A DNA stretch of 64,000 nt from Haloplanus rubicundus (GTDB taxonomy: Archaea > Halobacteriota > Halobacteria > Halobacteriales > Haloferacaceae). The position numbers and the translations under genes are program-made. Location: contig NZ_CP031148.1 of NCBI RefSeq assembly GCF_003342675.1, forward strand, positions 3,100,001 through 3,164,000. The letters run 5' to 3'. Each line of letters opens with the position of its first letter. Position 1 is the stretch's first letter. Below, piece by piece: positions 50,987 to 58,798 of the stretch. Below the pieces are notes generated by a model, which was not told the DNA's origin, made no database searches, and was given only the letters and a program-made list of their open reading frames with translations.

Positions 50987-51841
50987 ATGTCACTCTCGAA
51001 ATCGAAATCCACCGACGGCGCACCGAGTCTGCTCGCGGAACCACGCTTCGAGCTGATGCCGTTCGACAGCTTCGAAGGGCAGATGGAACAGCTACCCGAG
51101 GGTGCCGAAATCGCCATTACGGCGTCGCCACAGCTCGGGCTCGACGCAACCGTCGAGTGGAGCGAGAAGTCGGCCGCGCGCGGCTACACCCCGATCCCCC
51201 ACGTCGCGGCCCGGTACGTCCGCGACAGGGAGCATCTCGACGAAATCGCGACCCGACTCACCGAGGCGGGTGTCACCGACATTTTCGTCCCCGGTGGCGA
51301 CCGTGAGGACCCAGTCGGCGAGTTCGAGTCCGCGTACGACCTCCTCGTCGCGCTCGACGACCTGGGTCACGAGTTCGACGAGGTGGGCATCACCGGCTAC
51401 CCCGAGGGCCACGACTTCCTCGACGACCGCACGCTCGCCGAGGCGATGGAGCGGAAGGCGCCGTACGCGACGTACATCACGACCCAACTCTGTTACGATC
51501 CCGAGGCCGTCCTCGAGTGGATCGAGACGATCCGCGACCGCGGGGTCGACCTCCCCATCGAAGTGGGGATTCCGGGCGTGATGAAGTATCAGCGCCTGCT
51601 CTCCATCTCCCAGAAGGTCGGCGTCGGCGACTCGATCAACTTCCTGCGGAAGACCAGCGGCATCGTCGGGTTCGTGCGCCAACTCGTCGGCTCGCGCGGG
51701 AAGTACACCCCCGACGCTCTCGTCGACGGCCTCGCGCCGTACGTCGACGATCCCGACTACGGCATCCGCGGCATCCACATCTACACCTTCAACCAGACGG
51801 CCGACACCGAGGCGTGGCGGCGCGAGCGGCTAGACGGCTAG
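50987..51841 (+). CDS. metF: methylenetetrahydrofolate reductase-like protein
   Basis: The 284-aa protein has the TIM-barrel pattern of MetF-type enzymes: ELMPFDSF (Glu in the early strand), TASPQLGLDATVEWSEK, TPIPHVAARYVRD, FVPGGDRED, GITGYPEGHDF, YITTQLCYD, VEVGIPG-type strand and GIHIYTFNQ at the end. MetF interconverts methylene- and methyl-THF using FAD. Next to the DmdA-like gene it most likely runs in the oxidative direction during methyl-group catabolism, as proposed for DMSP users. The promoter lies before the DmdA-like gene. Confidence 0.88.
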   Translation: MSLSKSKSTDGAPSLLAEPRFELMPFDSFEGQMEQLPEGAEIAITASPQLGLDATVEWSEKSAARGYTPIPHVAARYVRDREHLDEIATRLTEAGVTDIFVPGGDREDPVGEFESAYDLLVALDDLGHEFDEVGITGYPEGHDFLDDRTLAEAMERKAPYATYITTQLCYDPEAVLEWIETIRDRGVDLPIEVGIPGVMKYQRLLSISQKVGVGDSINFLRKTSGIVGFVRQLVGSRGKYTPDALVDGLAPYVDDPDYGIRGIHIYTFNQTADTEAWRRERLDG

Positions 51842-52029
51842 CCGTCTTACCAGAATCATTTGATTGTCAATTTTGTGGAACTATCGCCGAGAACGTTCGA
51901 TACGGCCAGTCGGAAGCGACGAATAGACATCACCAACGCCCAGTTTTTCCCGGGATAATTATTTTCGAAGTAATGGAAGCGGCCGACGTGTCGGCGGAGC
52001 GTATTACGGACGCATAGATAACAGATCGA

Positions 52030-52320
52030 TCACTCGGCGGCCGTCGCCTCGCGGAGTAACACGGCGCCGGTGCTGCGGACGACGACGACGTATCCGCCGT
52101 AGGTGAACGTGAGACAGCCGGCGGCGGACCGGTCGGGGGCCTCGGTGTTCCAGAGGGCGTCGAGGGCGTCGACGTTGATGCGCGTTTCGAGCGGCGGGAG
52201 GTCGGCCGGCGCGGTGTCGGTGAGGTCGGCGACGGCGTCCCGGAGAGTGTCGCTCAGCCGGCCGTCGCCGTCGTGATAGACGTGGTGGGTCTCACCCCGA
52301 GGCGTGGTAGCGGCACACAT
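52030..52320 (-). CDS. stand-alone HalOD1 domain protein
   Basis: This 96-aa protein is almost entirely a HalOD1 output domain (LSDTLRDAVADLTDTAP, LPPLETRINVDALDALW, GCLTFTYGGYVVVVRS). Many haloarchaeal genomes carry such single-domain versions, perhaps as partners of receiver-HalOD1 proteins like the one at 16 kb. The ATG at 52320 begins MCAATTPRGETHHVYHD. It is convergent with metF across a 188-base AT-rich spacer in which I see no gene. Its own upstream region is an insertion-element remnant. Confidence 0.8.
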   Translation of the reverse strand: MCAATTPRGETHHVYHDGDGRLSDTLRDAVADLTDTAPADLPPLETRINVDALDALWNTEAPDRSAAGCLTFTYGGYVVVVRSTGAVLLREATAAE

Positions 52321-52369
52321 GGGTGACGGTTGGAAGGAAGCGGATTGGTTCCACGGGTGTCTCACCTGT

Positions 52370-52888
52370 GGCGTTTATACGCTGAACAGGCGCAATACCA
52401 CGACCTTCAGGCCGTGGATACGCGCCGTCACTCAGTGCCACATTCCCTCGACGAATTGCATAGTTGAGTTTCCACTCCGTACTTTCAAGCGTCAAGAACC
52501 GCTATGCGATGGTACGGTCAGGTCGGAACGGAGCGGATTCCGAACGACCTTCGGAGGCGGCCTGCCCGCCCTCGTAACGAGGCAGTATCCAAAAGACAGG
52601 CGGTGAACGCCGTATTCCAGAAGAGTACGGTCGTGTGTCGCCTGTTTCAGCACGCCCACGATACCTCCAAGTCTCGTGACGCCGACTCGGCGTTCGCCGG
52701 GCAAAAACAACCACGAACGCCGACGACGCCGAGGATAGGAGTAACAGCCGCTTGGCACGGCTAGACAGCCACCGACCACGATGACTGGGTTAGATGCGGA
52801 CTCCCGTAAAGTGGCGGCGTCCATGGTTGCAGACCTGAAACTCCCACCGCTCGGGATTCCTCCGCCTTCAGGCGGAGGAGGATGTCAA
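52370..52888. mobile_element. deleted IS200/IS605-type element
   Basis: This ~520-bp stretch has no convincing gene. Its left end holds a subterminal hairpin, CCACGACC-TTCA-GGCCGTGG (52398-52417), and its right end CCTCCGCC-TTCA-GGCGGAGG (52859-52878) followed by AGGATGTCAA. Unequal hairpins with TTCA loops and a GGATGTCAA right edge recall haloarchaeal IS200/IS605 and IS1341 elements. The tnpA and tnpB genes are absent, so only a non-autonomous remnant remains. The right edge overlaps the stop codon of the Bat-type regulator gene. The IS match is from memory of end structure. Confidence 0.55.
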
Positions 52889-53532
52889 GACTCGTCGATC
52901 AGCGTCCGCTCGATGAGCCGGGAGGTTCCCCTGCGGATGCGGCCGCCGACGGCAGTCGGGGAGATGCCGAGGTCCTCGGCGAGCGCCTGGAGCGAGGTAC
53001 CGCGGGGTTCCTCGAAGTACCCGGCCTCGTAGGCGGTCACGAGGGCGTCGCGCTGGGCGTCGGTGAGGCCGATGCGGTCGTCGACGGAGAACTGATCGAG
53101 CGAGTAGATGTGGCCGAGTTCGAACTCGATGTCCTCACGGTCGCAGTGCTCCCAGAGTGTGCCGAGCGTCTCGCGGTCGGGGAGTTGCATCCGCACGGAC
53201 CAGCCGCGGGTCGTACTCTCGGCTTCGAGCATGAGCCCGCCGATTTCCGTCGTCGTCGGCGAGATGAGCTTCGTCCCCTCCGTGTGTCGGAGCCGGTAGA
53301 TGCGCGTCGTCGACGCCTCGGCGACGAGCAACGACTCCGCGACGGTGTGGTCGCGTTCGAGGGCGGCCTCGAACGCCGGAAACGAGTCGGTTTCGACGAG
53401 AAAGAAGAACATCCCCGTCTCCGGATCGGTCGCGGTGTGAGAGACCACCTGCACGTCTGCATCGGTCGACTCGATGGTCGGCGTCAGGGCGAGGTCGGGG
53501 TGTGCGAGCTCGACGACGGCGATGAGGCTCAT
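52885..53532 (-). CDS. Bat-type HTH transcriptional regulator
   Basis: The 215-aa protein has an N-terminal GAF/Bat-like sensor half (residues ~1-150) and a C-terminal HTH_10 domain (LTDAQRDALVTAYEAGYFEEP, then TSLQALAEDLGISPTAVGGRI). This is the haloarchaeal bacterio-opsin-activator layout. The target is unknown; it lies next to the betaine-degradation island and could control it, or the divergent SDR gene. Its stop codon falls in the right edge of the IS remnant, so the last codons may have been altered by the insertion. Confidence 0.88.
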   Translation of the reverse strand: MSLIAVVELAHPDLALTPTIESTDADVQVVSHTATDPETGMFFFLVETDSFPAFEAALERDHTVAESLLVAEASTTRIYRLRHTEGTKLISPTTTEIGGLMLEAESTTRGWSVRMQLPDRETLGTLWEHCDREDIEFELGHIYSLDQFSVDDRIGLTDAQRDALVTAYEAGYFEEPRGTSLQALAEDLGISPTAVGGRIRRGTSRLIERTLIDES

Positions 53533-53754
53533 GCGTCCCACCGGGCGCCGGCGGGGCTGACGGCTCGGGCCGCCCCGGGGACGGTGTGCCCGTTCATGTC
53601 CACCCTGCCGAGTCGAACTGACTTTATCGTTTGGGAGTCGGTCACGACCGATGCCGGCGTGCCGACCCGAGCGCGTCGGGCGTGGTACTCCGGCCGGCAC
53701 GAGCGGATTTCCGCCTCCGGTGACTCTTTGGGGAACGGGGTGACAGGTCGGGGC

Positions 53755-54543
53755 ATGGACCTCGGACTCGACGGCAACGCGGCACTGGTGTCGGCTTCCA
53801 GCAGCGGTCTCGGGAAGGCGTCCGCGGCGGCCCTCGCCGCCGAAGGCGCAAACGTCGTGATCAACGGCCGGGACCCGGACCGCCTCGACGACGCCCTCGC
53901 GGACATCCGCGAGGTGGCGACGGGTGACGTGGTGGCCGTACGGGGCGACCTGACCGACCCCGACGACGTGACTCGACTGGTCGAGCGAACCGTCGAGGAG
54001 TTCGGCGGTCTCGACCACCTCGTGACGAGCGCCGGTGGTCCCCCGAGCGGCCCCTTCCTCGACACCACCGACGAGGACTGGTACGAGGCCTACGACCTGT
54101 TGGTGATGAGCGTCGTTCGCCTCGTGCGCGAGGCGGCGCCACACCTGCAGGAGGGCGGCGGCACCATCGTCAACGTCACCTCCGGGAGCGTCAAGGAGGC
54201 CATCGACGGCCTCGTGCTCTCGAACTCGGTGCGGATGAGCGTCGTCGGCCTGGAGAAGACGCTCTCACGGGAACTCGCCCCCGACGTGCGCGCGAACACG
54301 GTGTTGCCGGGCACCCACGAGACGCCGCGCATCGAGGAACTCGTCGAACAGGGCGTCGAGCGCGGCGACTACCCCGACTACGAGACGGGCGTGGCGGAGT
54401 GGAGCGCCGGCAACCCGGCCGAACGAATCGGCCAGCCGGAGGAGTTCGGCGACGTGGTTGCCTTCCTCTGCTCCGAACGGGCGAGCTACGTCAACGGCGC
54501 GGCCATCCCCGTCGACGGCGGGGACCACGCTTCGAACCTGTAG
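53755..54543 (+). CDS. SDR-family oxidoreductase without YxxxK
   Basis: This 262-aa short-chain dehydrogenase-like protein has the N-terminal NAD(P) fold (ALVSASSSGLGKASAAALA) and VTSAGGPPSGP. The catalytic Tyr-x3-Lys region reads VLSNSVRMSVVG, so both Tyr and Lys are missing. The C-terminal YVNGAAIPVDGGDH is normal. This variant (SSGLGKAS...LSN.VR) forms a known subgroup with unclear chemistry. The ATG at 53755 begins the Rossmann strand; sequence upstream is the divergent promoter. Confidence 0.82.
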   Translation: MDLGLDGNAALVSASSSGLGKASAAALAAEGANVVINGRDPDRLDDALADIREVATGDVVAVRGDLTDPDDVTRLVERTVEEFGGLDHLVTSAGGPPSGPFLDTTDEDWYEAYDLLVMSVVRLVREAAPHLQEGGGTIVNVTSGSVKEAIDGLVLSNSVRMSVVGLEKTLSRELAPDVRANTVLPGTHETPRIEELVEQGVERGDYPDYETGVAEWSAGNPAERIGQPEEFGDVVAFLCSERASYVNGAAIPVDGGDHASNL

Positions 54544-54603
54544 CGCCGTCGAAACGTGTCGTGGGGGTTTATGTCGAACCCTCCGTTTCTCCCTGCAACT
54601 CGT

Positions 54604-55662
54604 ATGGTACTCGGACTGTCGGGAGAGCTGGTTTCGGTCGTGCTGTTTCTGGTCGGCGTCGTCATCGTGGTCGTGAGCGTCGAGACGTTCATCGAGGCGG
54701 TGGCGGAGGGCGCCCTCGCGCTCGGCGTCTCGGGCTTTTTCCTGACCGTCGTCCTCGCGGGCACCGACCTGGAGAACGTCATCCTCGGCATCGCGGCGGC
54801 GTACGACCAGTTGCCCGACCTGGCTCTCGGCACCGTCTTCGGCGAGGCCCTCTTCATCCTCGGCGCCGCTGTCGGCCTCGCCGGCGTCCTCGTCCCCTTC
54901 GAGACGGACGTACCGCGGAACTACCTCGGCCTGATGTTGCTCGCCCCCTTCCTCTTTTTCGGCCTCGCGCTCGACGGCACGCTCTCGCAGTTCGACGGGG
55001 TCGTCCTCACCGCGACGTTCGTCCCCTACCTCGCGATCATCTACACGCTCGAACGCTACACGGACACCCGCTACCTGTCGGCCGAGGAGGTCGAGATCAT
55101 GGAGGAAGAGCGGGAGGAGGAAGCGGAGGCGGACGGCGAGGCGGACGACGAGTGGTTCGACTTCGACCTCGACCTCGACGTCGACGACTTCGTCGAGGAG
55201 CGCGTCCCCGAGCGATACGAGGGGCCGGCCTTCCTCGGTATCGCCGTCCTCGCCGCGCTCGGCATGACGGTCGGCTCGGAACTCGCCGTCGAGGGGGCAA
55301 AAGAGATCCTCACGATTCTCGGCGTGACCGGGCTGGCCTTCGGCGCGACGGTCATGAGCTTCATCGCGTCGCTGGAGGAACTGTTCCTGACCGTCGAACC
55401 CGTGCGTCGGGGGCGCCCCCACATCGGCGTCGGCAACGTCGTCGGGAGCATGCTCTTTTTCGTCAGCGCGAACGCGGGCCTGATCGCGATGGTCCACCCG
55501 CTGAACACGTCGGGAACGGTCGTGACCGTCCACTGGCCCTTCTTCCTCGGGACGATGCTCGTCGTCGCCGTCGCGTTCTACCGCGGGAAGGTGGGACGGC
55601 CGACCGGATTCCTCCTGCTCGGTGCGTACGCGGCGTACTGGGTGGCGAACTACGTCGTGTAG
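54604..55662 (+). CDS. CaCA-type cation exchanger 1
   Basis: This 352-aa protein of the sodium/calcium exchanger superfamily has two five-helix halves joined by a very acidic loop (about residues 165-205, EEEREEEAEADGEADDEW...DLDLDVDDF). The alpha repeats are degenerate: VVLAGTDLENVILG in the first half and FIASLEELFLTVEPVRRG in the second, in place of GTSxPE. Ion binding by the remaining Asp/Glu is probable, but the transported ions are uncertain. It is convergent with a paralogue with 1 base between the stops. Confidence 0.85.
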   Translation: MVLGLSGELVSVVLFLVGVVIVVVSVETFIEAVAEGALALGVSGFFLTVVLAGTDLENVILGIAAAYDQLPDLALGTVFGEALFILGAAVGLAGVLVPFETDVPRNYLGLMLLAPFLFFGLALDGTLSQFDGVVLTATFVPYLAIIYTLERYTDTRYLSAEEVEIMEEEREEEAEADGEADDEWFDFDLDLDVDDFVEERVPERYEGPAFLGIAVLAALGMTVGSELAVEGAKEILTILGVTGLAFGATVMSFIASLEELFLTVEPVRRGRPHIGVGNVVGSMLFFVSANAGLIAMVHPLNTSGTVVTVHWPFFLGTMLVVAVAFYRGKVGRPTGFLLLGAYAAYWVANYVV

Positions 55663-55663
55663 C

Positions 55664-56905
55664 TCACTCGCCGATCGGCACCCCACTGAACATAACGAGC
55701 GCGATGACCCAGTAGGCGACGTAGAGGCCGCCGAGCAGGTAGCCGTGCCAGCGCTTCATCTCGCCCTGGTAGAAGAAATAGGCCGCGAGCGCGGTCACGA
55801 CGATCATGGCCGGGAGGTGGAACGTGAGCACGGTCGAGGAGATGTTCACCTCGCTGAGGAACATGATGACGCCGATGTTGCCGGTCACCGAGAAGAGGAC
55901 GCTCCCGATGACGTTGCCGACGCCGATCTCCGGGAAGCCCCGGCGGACCGGTTCGATGGTGAGCATGATGTCCTCGAACGTCAGGAGGAGCGTGAGGAAG
56001 GTCGCCCCGAAGACCGTCTCGGAGATGCCGAACCCTTCGATGACGACCTCGGAGCCACCCTCCAGCAGCATCGCCGCGAAGACGATACCCGCGAGCGCGA
56101 GGATGGAGAGGCCGATCCAGACGAAACCGGAGTTCGCGAGGTCACCCAACACGCGCTCCTCGGGAATCTCCTCGAGCGCGTCCGACCGCGTCGCAGTCCC
56201 GCCGTCAGGGCGGAGCTGTTTCCCGAGTTCCGTGTTGCGGAACACCGGAATATCGCGCTGGCGCTCGCGGACGATGAAGTAGCCGAACGCGAAGACGAAA
56301 AAGGCCGTCAGGATGACGCCGTGGATGGCCGTCAGCGTCCCCATCAGGACGAACGGGACGAGGATGAGCGGTGCGAGGCCGAAGATGGCGATGTAGTCGT
56401 TCGGGAGGTCGACCGGGAACGGCCGGACGATGGCGGCGAGCGCGAGGGTCACGCCGATGATCGCCAGCCCCGTCCCGAGCGCCGTCCCGAGCGCCGCTTG
56501 CTCCAGTCCCCCACCCGACAGGACCAGCGCGAGGATGGTGTCGTCGAACTCGAACCCCGTGAAGATGATCGCGAGCGCGAACAGGGACATCTTCATGTTG
56601 ATCGACGCGCGGGCGAGGTAGCTGATCAGTTTCTCCGTACAGGCGGTCAGCAACAGGATGCCGCCGAGGAGGACGATCACCGCGCCGACGGTCCCCTGCG
56701 CTTCGATGAAGCCCTCGATGGCGCCCTCGATGCCGCCTTCCTCCTCTTCGCCCGCTTCGCCGGCTTCCTCGCCTTCCTCCTGTGCATTCACGAGGTCGAC
56801 CGGCCCGCTCGCACCGAGGTCGTCCGCGACCGTGGAGGCCGCGGGAGAAGCGACGAGTAGCGACAGTAACAACACGATACCGACAACCATCCGCTTGCGT
56901 GTCAT
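55664..56905 (-). CDS. CaCA-type cation exchanger 2 with signal sequence
   Basis: The 413-aa paralogue has an N-terminal signal-like helix (residues ~6-25), an acidic extracytoplasmic stretch (NAQEEGEEAGEAGEEEEGG) and two membrane halves. The alpha repeats read IIFTGFEFDDTILAL and LLLTFEDIMLTIEPVRRG, again without GTSxPE. The EPVRRGxPxIGVGNVxGS segment is shared with exchanger 1. The gene is 99 bases downstream of a winged-helix regulator gene on the same strand. Confidence 0.85.
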   Translation of the reverse strand: MTRKRMVVGIVLLLSLLVASPAASTVADDLGASGPVDLVNAQEEGEEAGEAGEEEEGGIEGAIEGFIEAQGTVGAVIVLLGGILLLTACTEKLISYLARASINMKMSLFALAIIFTGFEFDDTILALVLSGGGLEQAALGTALGTGLAIIGVTLALAAIVRPFPVDLPNDYIAIFGLAPLILVPFVLMGTLTAIHGVILTAFFVFAFGYFIVRERQRDIPVFRNTELGKQLRPDGGTATRSDALEEIPEERVLGDLANSGFVWIGLSILALAGIVFAAMLLEGGSEVVIEGFGISETVFGATFLTLLLTFEDIMLTIEPVRRGFPEIGVGNVIGSVLFSVTGNIGVIMFLSEVNISSTVLTFHLPAMIVVTALAAYFFYQGEMKRWHGYLLGGLYVAYWVIALVMFSGVPIGE

Positions 56906-57004
56906 GGACCGTCGAAAGGGGTGGTCCTACATGTATGTTAGTACGCGAGTAGTAACGTGCATTGAATTATTATACATACGGCCCGAGACGTGTCGAGGAG
57001 CCAA

Positions 57005-57295
57005 CTATCGGGTGCGCTCGGACTCGTCGACTTCGTCGGCGTGGAGGAGGAACATCGGGTCGGGACCGGGCGAGGCTCGAAGTTCGATCCGCTTGGTCAG
57101 GCGGTAGTACTTCCGCTGGCTGGTGCGGTAGCTCTCGACGATGCCCGCCTCCTCCAGCGTCGAGAGGTGGTGGACCGCCGTCTTGCCGTCCATGCCGACG
57201 CGGTCGGCGAGTTCGGAGACGTACCGGGGCTCGGTCGACAGTTCGCGGATGATCTTCAACCGCGCCTTGCTCCCGAGCACGTCGAACAGGGACAT
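57005..57295 (-). CDS. ArsR-like winged-helix regulator
   Basis: The 96-aa protein is a compact winged helix (FDVLGSKARLKIIRELSTEPRYVSELADRVGM, then KTAVHHLSTLEEAGIVES) with a basic wing (RTSQRKYYRLTKR) and a short acidic C-terminus. Closest relatives are haloarchaeal ArsR-like regulators, many without metal ligands, and none are visible here. It is upstream of the exchanger gene on the same strand and may control it or itself. Confidence 0.85.
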   Translation of the reverse strand: MSLFDVLGSKARLKIIRELSTEPRYVSELADRVGMDGKTAVHHLSTLEEAGIVESYRTSQRKYYRLTKRIELRASPGPDPMFLLHADEVDESERTR

Positions 57296-57351
57296 TCGTT
57301 ACCGTCCCTTGGGACGCACACTATTTTACCTCTCTCCTCTATAGCTACCCC

Positions 57352-57642
57352 ATGGCCGACCTGCCGGACGCGAACGACGGGCCACGGACCGTCACCGAGG
57401 GGTATTTCGAGCGGGAAGTGCGACTCTCCCGCGAATCGACCGCCGCCTTCCTCCGCGACCTCGCCGACCAGATCGAGTCCGAACCGCGACTCACCATCTC
57501 CACCGACGAGTGGAAGATTCCCTTCGAATTCGACGAACCCATCGAGGTGGAAGTCGAATTCGTCGGGGAGACCCACCGCCAACTGGAACTGGAGTTGGAG
57601 TTCGAGTGGTCGCCGCCCGAGGACGAACTAGGAGTTAGTTAA
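57352..57642 (+). CDS. amphi-Trp domain protein
   Basis: This 96-aa acidic protein matches the amphi-Trp family: FEREVRLSRESTAAFLRDLADQIE followed by strands RLTISTDEWKIPFEF, PIEVEVEFVGE and LELELEFEW. The domain is widespread in bacteria and archaea, often in short stand-alone proteins, with no known role. It is divergent from the winged-helix gene across 56 bases and precedes the ABC importer operon. Confidence 0.8.
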   Translation: MADLPDANDGPRTVTEGYFEREVRLSRESTAAFLRDLADQIESEPRLTISTDEWKIPFEFDEPIEVEVEFVGETHRQLELELEFEWSPPEDELGVS

Positions 57643-57660
57643 TAAACGATTCACCGGAAT

Positions 57661-57668
57661 TTTTATAC
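57661..57668 (+). promoter_or_regulatory. TATA box of the binding-protein gene
   Basis: TTTTATAC lies 24-31 bases before the ATG of the ABC binding-protein gene, the usual spacing for leaderless haloarchaeal transcripts. It favours the ATG at 57692 over an in-frame ATG three codons upstream. Confidence 0.6.
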
Positions 57669-57691
57669 TGATCGTATCCTGATTGCCGCGC

Positions 57692-58798
57692 ATGAGCGGA
57701 ACTTCGCGGCGAGCGTTTCTCGCGGCCACGGGCGTGGCCGCGAGTGGACTGGCCGGCTGTCTCGGCGGGACGGACGGGGCAGGCGCCGGGGGAAGCGGGG
57801 ACGAGGGCGGCACGGCGTCGCCGACGGGGACGACGACGGGGACGCCGATTCCGGGGGAGTCCTCGCTCCTGCTCAACTGGAAACCGAGCGGCCTGCACGT
57901 CCCCTACTTCGCCGCGAAGGCGAACGGCTTCTACGAGGAGGAGGGGCTGACGCTCGGGGAGATTCGGACGGGCGAGGGGTCGACGTTCTCCGCGAAGCAG
58001 ACCGGCCTCGGCAACGTCGACTTCGCGGTCACCAGTAGCGATCAGGTGTTGAACGTCAACAGCCGCGACCTCTCGCCGCTGTCGGTGGGCGTCGTGATGC
58101 AGAAGAGCCCGGCAGTGGTGTTCTCCACCCGAGAGGCCTTCGGCGGCGAACTGACGAGCCCCGACCAGCTAGCGGGCAAGACGGTCGGTACCGGTCCGGG
58201 GATGGTCCGGATGCTCACCAGCCTCCTGCTCGAAGACGCCGGCGTCCGCGAGGACGTGGAGATGGTCGATACGGGCTACGACACCGTCCAGCAGCTCCTC
58301 TCGGGCGAAATCGACGCCGCGGGCGGCGTCTTCGGCGACGCGATCAGCGCCGAGGCACAGGGGTACACCGTCGACAGCCTCGCGGTGGGCGATTCGATTC
58401 CGTCCTACGGGCACGTAATCGCCACGAACCGCGAGTGGGCGGGGGACAACTCGGAAGCCGTGCGCGCGTTCCTCCGTGGCACCGCCCGCGGGGCGGCGTG
58501 GGCCCACCAGCGCCCTGGCGAGGCGACGGACCTCCTCGTCGACGCGAACGGCGTCCTGGAGGAGTCTCGCGACCAACAGCAGCAAAAGTGGGAGCGAATG
58601 GCTGACGGGTTCATGACCGGCGACGCGGTGGCCGACCACGGCTGGGGCTGGAGCGAGAGCGAGCCGTGGCAGGTCGTCCACGACGCCCTCGCGGGCGCCG
58701 ACGCCCTCGGCGGTGAGGTCGACCCCGCGTCGGTCTGGACCAACGAGTATCTCGACACCGACTCCCGGTTCGTGGGGTCGTACACCGACGTGATCTGA
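57692..58798 (+). CDS. NMT1/THI5-type ABC substrate-binding lipoprotein
   Basis: This 368-aa protein carries a Tat signal with lipobox (SRRAFLAATGVAASGLAGC, lipid-modified Cys23), a Gly/Thr-rich linker, and an NMT1/THI5-like binding domain (LLNWKPSGLHVPYFAAK, FAVTSSDQVL, and the C-terminal HGWGWSESEPW). Family members bind thiamine precursors, riboflavin, nitrate, or aliphatic sulfonates; the substrate is not decided by sequence. Its stop overlaps the permease start (TGATG). Confidence 0.9.
   Translation: MSGTSRRAFLAATGVAASGLAGCLGGTDGAGAGGSGDEGGTASPTGTTTGTPIPGESSLLLNWKPSGLHVPYFAAKANGFYEEEGLTLGEIRTGEGSTFSAKQTGLGNVDFAVTSSDQVLNVNSRDLSPLSVGVVMQKSPAVVFSTREAFGGELTSPDQLAGKTVGTGPGMVRMLTSLLLEDAGVREDVEMVDTGYDTVQQLLSGEIDAAGGVFGDAISAEAQGYTVDSLAVGDSIPSYGHVIATNREWAGDNSEAVRAFLRGTARGAAWAHQRPGEATDLLVDANGVLEESRDQQQQKWERMADGFMTGDAVADHGWGWSESEPWQVVHDALAGADALGGEVDPASVWTNEYLDTDSRFVGSYTDVI

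Noticed and set aside
51974-52018. 14-codon frame between metF and the HalOD1 gene
   Set aside because: It is too short, has no support beyond an ATG, and lies in AT-rich spacer between convergent genes.
52492-52824. Minus-strand frame inside the IS remnant
   Set aside because: Its translation has no transposase or TnpB motifs and is not acidic; the region is better explained by element ends and spacer.
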